This document shows positions 5,076 to 9,490 of a stretch of DNA of 9,490 nt, piece after piece. Position numbers and translations under genes: made by a program. The stretch spans positions 1 to 9,490 of the forward strand of contig CAAGNQ010000015.1 of assembly GCA_900771345.1 (NCBI GenBank), read 5' to 3'. This stretch comes from Clostridia bacterium (GTDB lineage Bacteria > Bacillota > Clostridia > Christensenellales > Borkfalkiaceae). The notes under the pieces are model-generated. The model worked only from the letters and a program-made list of their open reading frames with translations. It searched no databases and was not told where the DNA came from. Every line of letters starts with the position of its first letter. Within the stretch, counting starts at the first letter, position 1.

Positions 5076-5612
5076 TTACGCGTTTTCCTCTTTTAACAGT
5101 TCTATCGTAGTTATACCGATAGGCTCAACCGGAAAATCGGCAAATGCAGGATGAGGAGCGTAGGTTTTTACCTTAGCCACTTCCTTTATCACTTCATTGC
5201 TCTCTTCATCTGTAGTATATCCAAACGCAGCATATTCGCCGTCTAAAAACGAACAGTCAGCCGAGCAAATAAAGAACTGCGAGGTTGCTGAGTTCTTCAC
5301 GCTTGTCCTTGCCATTGAAATAACGCCAAGTTTATGCTTTATAGTGTTATCCTTAAACCCGTTCGACGCAAATTCCCCTTCTATAGTAGGTGCGCCGTCC
5401 ATTTCTGTTAAAGCGTTATCAACAATTTTGTATCCACCCGTTTGAATCATAAAGTTATCTATTACTCTATGAAAAATCGTCCCGTCAAAAAAGTTCTTTT
5501 TAACAAGGTCAACAAACTGATTTACAGATTTTGGTGCATCCTTTTCTGATAAGCAAAGATTTATTTCTTTTTGGTTTGTTAGTTTAATCTTAACGTAATA
5601 ATTTTTTGGCAT
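5076..5612 (-). CDS. Cyclophilin-type peptidyl-prolyl isomerase
   Basis: This cytoplasmic cyclophilin catalyses cis-trans isomerisation of X-Pro bonds. I place the start at the ATG at 5612 (178 residues): GGAG lies six bases before it, while the in-frame ATG at 5624 has no ribosome binding site and its own ATGGAG forms that site. Family marks are FHRVI (47-51, catalytic R49), MIQTGG (55-60, Q57), GVISMAR (96-102), SATSQFFIC (108-116) and FLDGEYAAFG (122-131). The position equal to Trp121 of human cyclophilin A is Phe122, as in Escherichia coli cyclophilins, which are known to be less sensitive to cyclosporin. No signal peptide or membrane anchor is seen. MIQTGG has one residue more than the frequent MIQGG. 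It is the last gene of the operon, 17 bases after the U32 gene. Confidence 0.92.
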   Translation of the reverse strand: MPKNYYVKIKLTNQKEINLCLSEKDAPKSVNQFVDLVKKNFFDGTIFHRVIDNFMIQTGGYKIVDNALTEMDGAPTIEGEFASNGFKDNTIKHKLGVISMARTSVKNSATSQFFICSADCSFLDGEYAAFGYTTDEESNEVIKEVAKVKTYAPHPAFADFPVEPIGITTIELLKEENA

Positions 5613-5629
5613 AATTTTCTCCATTTTTT

Positions 5630-6850
5630 TTATTGTTTTATCCTTAAAACGTCACCCGAATATAGAGGAATATCGGTATAAATTTTAATTTTTTGCTGAA
5701 CTATTTTTGCGTCGTCAATATCTTTGTCTTTTTCGTCCTGCATCTTTACAACTTTTATAATTTTGTTAAAACTATCAGTCGGCGATAAAACTTCAAGTTC
5801 ATCACCTACCTTAAATCTGTTTCGCATCTCTATAAGTGCATAATCTCTATTCTCGTTTCCTTCTAAAACGGTTGCAATAAACTTATGCGTTCCTTTGCTT
5901 TGACTATCGTCGTAATTTACCGTCCTATCGTTATATCCAGAAATATACGCCGTTGTGAATTCTCTATGTGCCGTCTTTTTAAGTTCCTCTTGATAAAGTG
6001 GATTATCTTTATATTTCGCCCCCTCGTTATAAAAAGCGTCAATCGCGCGTCTATAAGCATTTACGACAGTGGCAAGGTAATATTCCGACTTCATCCTGCC
6101 CTCAATTTTAAACGAGCACACGCCTGCATCTACTAAATGGTCAATATAATCTAAAAGATTTAGATCCTTACTATTCATTATGTACGTGCCTCGCTCGTCC
6201 TCCTGCATTTCCATAAATCCACATTCAGAATCCTTTTCACGAATCTCATAATTCCATCTGCAAGCTTGAACGCATTCGCCCCTGTTACTACTTCTACCCG
6301 TACGATAATCAGAAAGCAGGCATCTTCCACTATAGGCTATACACATTGCGCCGTGAATAAAGGTTTCTATTTCCATTTCGGGAACTTTTTCACTTATCCC
6401 CTTTATCTCGTCAAGAGAAAGTTCTCTTGCGAGAATTACCCTTTTTAGACCTTGCTTTTGCCAAAACTCAACAGTTTTGTAATTTAGAGTATTGGCTTGG
6501 GTAGAAAGATTTATTGGTAGATTTGGCGCTACAGTTCTTGCTAAATAGATTAATCCCGTATCAGAAACTATTGCACCATCAACACCTGCTCTCTCTAAAA
6601 ACTTAAAATATTTTTCTGCAACCGTAATATCGTCGTTACGACCAAAAATATTAACCGTTACGTATACTTTTTTACCAAGCGAATGCGCAAAGGTTACAGC
6701 CTCAACAATCTCCTCGTCAGTAAAATTACCTGCAAGTGCCCTTAGACTGAAGTTCTTTCCACCGATATACACTGCATCAGCGCCAAAATAAAGTGCCGTT
6801 TTTAGTTTACTCATATCGCCTGCTGGCGATAATAATTCAATTTTTTTCAT
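5630..6850 (-). CDS. U32-family protein, likely TrhP-type tRNA uridine hydroxylation enzyme
   Basis: The protein has 406 residues. The N-terminal barrel begins ELLSPAGDMSKLKTAL. The U32 signature occupies 162-180 (E162, F164, G167, C170, C177). C170, C177, C193 and C197 are the four cysteines expected to bind an iron-sulfur cluster, and SFKIEGRMKS is at 246-255. The last 80 or so residues match the extra C-terminal domain of this subgroup. Although filed as peptidases, the studied members act on RNA: TrhP of Escherichia coli and Bacillus subtilis (YrrN/YrrO) makes 5-hydroxyuridine at tRNA position 34. The overlap with a TrmR-like methyltransferase (ATGA at 6847-6850) favours that role. Bacillus subtilis carries two such genes side by side; here there is only one, most like the longer YrrO type. 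AAAGGA precedes the ATG inside the upstream gene. Confidence 0.85.
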   Translation of the reverse strand: MKKIELLSPAGDMSKLKTALYFGADAVYIGGKNFSLRALAGNFTDEEIVEAVTFAHSLGKKVYVTVNIFGRNDDITVAEKYFKFLERAGVDGAIVSDTGLIYLARTVAPNLPINLSTQANTLNYKTVEFWQKQGLKRVILARELSLDEIKGISEKVPEMEIETFIHGAMCIAYSGRCLLSDYRTGRSSNRGECVQACRWNYEIREKDSECGFMEMQEDERGTYIMNSKDLNLLDYIDHLVDAGVCSFKIEGRMKSEYYLATVVNAYRRAIDAFYNEGAKYKDNPLYQEELKKTAHREFTTAYISGYNDRTVNYDDSQSKGTHKFIATVLEGNENRDYALIEMRNRFKVGDELEVLSPTDSFNKIIKVVKMQDEKDKDIDDAKIVQQKIKIYTDIPLYSGDVLRIKQ

Positions 6851-7431
6851 TTTATCCTTTCCGTAATGCTTATTCCGTCTTCTATATCTAATATCTCTGT
6901 TTTTAAGTTTTCACTTTTGGTTATCCCGTCTAAAAATCTTTCCATACTGTGTTTTGTGGTGTTAAATCTATGTGGAGTTTTAACTTTATCGTTAACGTAA
7001 CCACGAAAAAGCACGTTGTCTGCAAATAAAACTCCTCCAACTTTTAAAACCGTTAGAAGATGAGGGAGATACTCGTAATAATGACCTTTTGGTCCGTCCA
7101 AAAATATAAAGTCATACTCGCCCGTTAGTATAGGTATAATTTCCCCTGCATCACCTAAAAAAATTTTTGCGCGCTCGTCTACCTTAAAATCTACGTAGTT
7201 TTGCTTTGCCATTTGCGCTTTTGCCTCGTCAATCTCTATTCCCGAAAGGCTCGCATCTTTACTGCATAGTAGCATGGCTATTCCTGAATAACCGAGATTT
7301 ACGCCTATTTCTAAAATTTTTTTCGGTTGTTTTTTTCTAACGACGTCTAACAGAATTTCAAAAGATTTGTCGCGAAGAATAGGCTCGCCCATATCTTTTG
7401 CTATCTTTCTTTTCTCTCGTATTCTATCCAC
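6847..7431 (-). CDS. trmR: SAM-dependent O-methyltransferase, likely TrmR (tRNA 5-hydroxyuridine methyltransferase)
   Basis: The 194-residue protein has the class I fold: motif I ILEIGVNLGYSG (39-50), acidic GIEIDEA (64-70), FLGDAGE (91-97), YDFIFLDGPKG (106-116) and VLFADNVL (134-141). D112 with D138-N139 are the positions that hold a metal ion in the COMT-like group. Bacillus subtilis TrmR (YrrM, 217 aa) methylates 5-hydroxyuridine to 5-methoxyuridine in tRNA and lies next to U32 genes, as here. The start is a GTG whose G is also the last base of the rnj stop (TAGTG), so translation is probably coupled; the ribosome binding site (GGTGAT) is weak. An internal ATG (residue 14) would cut off residues that match the family's N-terminal helix. 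Small-molecule O-methyltransferases share the fold, so the specific call rests partly on context. Confidence 0.8.
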   Translation of the reverse strand: MDRIREKRKIAKDMGEPILRDKSFEILLDVVRKKQPKKILEIGVNLGYSGIAMLLCSKDASLSGIEIDEAKAQMAKQNYVDFKVDERAKIFLGDAGEIIPILTGEYDFIFLDGPKGHYYEYLPHLLTVLKVGGVLFADNVLFRGYVNDKVKTPHRFNTTKHSMERFLDGITKSENLKTEILDIEDGISITERIK

Positions 7432-9254
7432 TATATCACCATAACGACAGGCAAAATCATTGGATTTTTCTTTGTCTTTTTGAATATATAATTCTTTATA
7501 CTTCTCCTGATTAGCCCAGCAAGTTCGTTCTCATCTCTGATTTTTCTCAAATCTATATTTTTTAATGCGTTTAAGACGTTTGCTTTAGCGTCTAAAATCA
7601 TATTTTCACTAAGCACAAGGCCCTTCCCGATTATCTCCATTGATGAAAGTTGCCCACTCGTTTCGTCGACCCCTACAACGACCACCACTAAACCGTCCTC
7701 TGACAGGTGAATTCTATCACGAAGAATAAAACTATCTGCCCCGTCTATTCCCACTCCGTCAACAAACCTTGAGCCTGCGTGGAATTTTTCGCCAAACTTC
7801 ATTGTGTTTGAATTAAGTTCAACAGTGTCGCCTATTTCAGCAATAAGTATGTTATGCTCTTTCGTTCCCAAACTTTCGGCAAGTCTTGCGTGTTTTTTAA
7901 GGTGACGATATTCGCCGTGAACGGGTATGAAAAACTTAGGGTTTATAAGTGAATGCAATACCCTCAATTCCCCTCTGCAAGCATGCCCTGAAACGTGAAT
8001 AGGCTCTAGCGATTCGTAAATGACTTCTGCGCCTAGTCTGTAGAGATTATTAATAACGCCGTATATCATTTTTTCATTACCAGGAATAACCGAGGCACTT
8101 ATAACAACCGTATCGTTACTGCCTATCACAACCTTATTAAACTCGCCACTTGCCATTCTTGTAAGCGCACTCATAGGCTCACCTTGAGTACCTGTCGAAA
8201 CTATTAAGATTTCCTCATCTTTATAATTTTTAATTCGTTCAACGTCAATAATTAGGTTGCTTGGAACGGTTAGTTCGCCAATCTTTGAGGCCGCCTCTGC
8301 GATATTTATCATACTTCTTCCTGAAAAGGCAACCTTTCTTTTATATTTCTCAGCAAGGTCTAAAATCTGCTGAAGCCTATGCACGTTTGATGCAAACGTT
8401 GCTATAATTAAACGGCGAGAAACGTTGTTTGCAAACACGTGGTCTAACGTATCCTTTACAACAGACTCACTCATTGTTGTCCCTTCAATCTCAATATTAG
8501 TCGAGTCAGCCATAAGTAAAAGTACGCCTTTTTTGCCTATTTCAGAAATTCTCTGCAAATCAATTACTTCGCCGTTTACAGGCGTAAAGTCTATCTTAAA
8601 ATCGCCGGTGTGAAATACTACACCGACCGGAGTCGTAATTGACAGTCCTACTGCCCCTGCAATAGAGTGATTTACGTTTATAAATTCAATAGAAAAACAA
8701 CCGAGTTTTATTGTGCTTTTAGGTTTAATGCAGTTTAGACTTGCATCATTTATTTTTTGTTCTCTAAGTTTGCTCTCAATAAGGGTTAGCGTAAGTTTTG
8801 TCCCAAAAATAGGAGCGTTTATCTCCTTTAAAATATAAGGAAGGCCTCCAATATGGTCCTCGTGACCGTGGGTTATAATAATGCCCTTTATTCTATCCTT
8901 ATTTTCAGATAGATAGGTTACGTCAGGTATAACTAGGTCCACTCCCGGCATATTATCGCCAGGAAAGGTTAATCCTGCATCAATTACTATTATATCCTTT
9001 CCATACTCAAGGGCAGTCATATTCTTGCCAATTTCGCCAACGCCACCTAGAAATCTAACCTTTAGTAATTTATTAGAATCCTTTTGTTTTTTCTGGAGTT
9101 TAACCCCTTTTGAACTAGGTGATGAATTTTTATTGGTGCTTCTCTTTTTTATAACCTTATTAGTGTTCTTTATAGCCTTTTGAATTCTATTATTTTGAAC
9201 TGCGCTTTTTGATTTTTTCGTGGTCTTTTCCCCACTCGTAACTTTATTTTTCAA
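7431..9254 (-). CDS. rnj: Ribonuclease J with basic N-terminal extension
   Basis: RNase J is a metallo-beta-lactamase/beta-CASP nuclease with 5'-3' exo- and endonuclease activity that matures and degrades RNA in Firmicutes. Visible marks: FLGGVGEIGKN (68-78), the zinc ligands HGHEDH (129-134), HTGDFKIDFTPV, the STGTQGEPMSAL beta-CASP segment, and HVSGHA plus PVHGEYRHL near the end of the core, then a C-terminal domain. The core matches the usual 555 residues, but here the protein has 607 because of a lysine-rich, low-complexity head of about 60 residues (KSKSAVQNNRIQKAIKNTNK and similar). The start is TTG at 9254: AGGAG sits six bases upstream, and the next in-frame ATG is at residue 79, inside the core. 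It leads the four-gene operon from the promoter at 9297-9325. Whether it is J1 or J2 in type cannot be told. Confidence 0.93.
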   Translation of the reverse strand: MKNKVTSGEKTTKKSKSAVQNNRIQKAIKNTNKVIKKRSTNKNSSPSSKGVKLQKKQKDSNKLLKVRFLGGVGEIGKNMTALEYGKDIIVIDAGLTFPGDNMPGVDLVIPDVTYLSENKDRIKGIIITHGHEDHIGGLPYILKEINAPIFGTKLTLTLIESKLREQKINDASLNCIKPKSTIKLGCFSIEFINVNHSIAGAVGLSITTPVGVVFHTGDFKIDFTPVNGEVIDLQRISEIGKKGVLLLMADSTNIEIEGTTMSESVVKDTLDHVFANNVSRRLIIATFASNVHRLQQILDLAEKYKRKVAFSGRSMINIAEAASKIGELTVPSNLIIDVERIKNYKDEEILIVSTGTQGEPMSALTRMASGEFNKVVIGSNDTVVISASVIPGNEKMIYGVINNLYRLGAEVIYESLEPIHVSGHACRGELRVLHSLINPKFFIPVHGEYRHLKKHARLAESLGTKEHNILIAEIGDTVELNSNTMKFGEKFHAGSRFVDGVGIDGADSFILRDRIHLSEDGLVVVVVGVDETSGQLSSMEIIGKGLVLSENMILDAKANVLNALKNIDLRKIRDENELAGLIRRSIKNYIFKKTKKNPMILPVVMVI

Positions 9255-9296
9255 TTATATCTCCTAAAATTAAACTGCTAATATTTTCCACATATA

Positions 9297-9325
9297 ATTA
9301 TACACTTTTTTTTAGAAAAAGTAAA
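9297..9325 (-). promoter_or_regulatory. Promoter of the rnj operon
   Basis: TTTACT (9320-9325) and TATAAT (9297-9302) on the minus strand are 17 bases apart. The spacer contains a perfect seven-base inverted repeat, ACTTTTT/AAAAAGT (9304-9322), that also covers part of the -35 box. The leader to the TTG start is about 35 bases. Confidence 0.75.
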
Positions 9326-9375
9326 CAGTTATTAAAAGCATAATAAATAATTTGTTATTACCCCCTTTAATTTAC

Positions 9376-9404
9376 TTGAAAAAAAAGTCGTTTAATAGTA
9401 TAAT
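9376..9404 (+). promoter_or_regulatory. Promoter of serC
   Basis: TTGAAA (9376-9381) and TATAAT (9399-9404) on the plus strand are 17 bases apart, divergent from the rnj promoter with about 50 bases between the -35 boxes. The transcript would start near 9411 and have a leader of about 45 bases. Confidence 0.75.
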
Positions 9405-9428
9405 TTGAGTCAATAAATTATGATTTTT

Positions 9429-9444
9429 TGGTCTTGTTTGACCG
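9429..9444 (+). promoter_or_regulatory. Small hairpin next to the serC ribosome binding site
   Basis: GGTC-TTGTTT-GACC forms four pairs, plus one U-G pair, and ends one base before the AGGAG site (9445-9449). It is too weak to be a terminator. It could slightly tune access to the site or be chance. Confidence 0.2.
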
Positions 9445-9455
9445 AGGAGTATATT

Positions 9456-9490
9456 ATGCGAGTTTTTAATTTTGCCGCTGGCCCTTCAAC
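9456..9490 (+). CDS. serC: Phosphoserine aminotransferase, N-terminal fragment at window edge
   Basis: Only 11 full codons are visible (MRVFNFAAGPS). They match the near-invariant opening of SerC (RVFNFsAGPa), the PLP enzyme that makes O-phosphoserine from 3-phosphohydroxypyruvate in serine synthesis. AGGAG lies six bases before the ATG and a consensus promoter lies upstream. The call is limited by the short length, but few other families start this way. Downstream neighbours such as serA cannot be seen. Confidence 0.75.
   Translation, partial: MRVFNFAAGPS

Noticed and set aside
5197..5445. Plus-strand open frame inside the cyclophilin gene
   Set aside because: It is antisense to conserved cyclophilin motifs and has no start signal. 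The same applies to the plus-strand frames at 5885-6136, 6266-6448 and 8425-8613.
5613..5624. Upstream in-frame ATG (5624) as the cyclophilin start
   Set aside because: No ribosome binding site precedes it. The GGAG within its first codons is placed correctly for the ATG at 5612.
5630..6850. Reading the U32 protein as a secreted collagenase-like protease
   Set aside because: There is no signal peptide, it has the iron-sulfur cysteine set, and it overlaps a tRNA methyltransferase gene. Studied relatives modify RNA.
9341..9360. TAATAA/TTATTA inverted repeat between the divergent promoters
   Set aside because: It is A-T only, and such pairs are expected by chance in this AT-rich gap. It has no tie to either promoter's core boxes.
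1..9490. CRISPR arrays, tRNA or rRNA genes, insertion sequences
   Set aside because: No regularly spaced direct repeats, no cloverleaf or rRNA-like segments, no transposase and no terminal repeats with target duplication were seen on either strand.

Overview
The window is low-GC DNA with strong AGGAG-type ribosome binding sites, consensus sigma-A-like promoters and gene families typical of Firmicutes. An anaerobic, probably gut-associated member of the Clostridia is the best fit. That placement rests on gene families and base composition, not on a marker gene. Almost everything is transcribed from the minus strand; only serC at the right edge is on the plus strand.

Left part (1-2103), small accessory-looking genes. 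A tandem zinc-ribbon protein runs off the left edge and has its own promoter. Upstream of it lies a tight run of four tiny genes (301-1337): an unrecognised 114-aa protein, unrecognised 70-aa and 68-aa proteins, and a 74-aa HNH endonuclease. Next is an XRE-type regulator (1504-2013) with a Cx3Cx3C cluster, its own promoter, a terminator and inverted repeats that could be operators.

Middle (2104-2532), about 430 bases with no gene. This stretch holds an orphan intrinsic terminator reading on the minus strand and three nested long-range complementary segments. It has no ATG on the minus strand between 2235 and 2490. A structured non-coding RNA is the best explanation and is the most novel candidate in the window. 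Its strand is not settled.

Right part, two metabolic or housekeeping operons. A consensus promoter at 4981-5009 drives an AEC-family permease followed by uxaC (uronate isomerase), ending at the hairpin at 2491-2516. A second promoter (9297-9325) drives rnj (RNase J, TTG start), a TrmR-like tRNA methyltransferase, a TrhP-like U32 protein and a cyclophilin, ending at the hairpin at 5045-5071. The methyltransferase and the U32 protein overlap at ATGA. By homology they are the second and first steps of 5-methoxyuridine synthesis at the tRNA wobble position, so this operon joins RNA decay, tRNA modification and protein folding. A divergent promoter (9376-9404) drives serC, of which only the first codons are visible.
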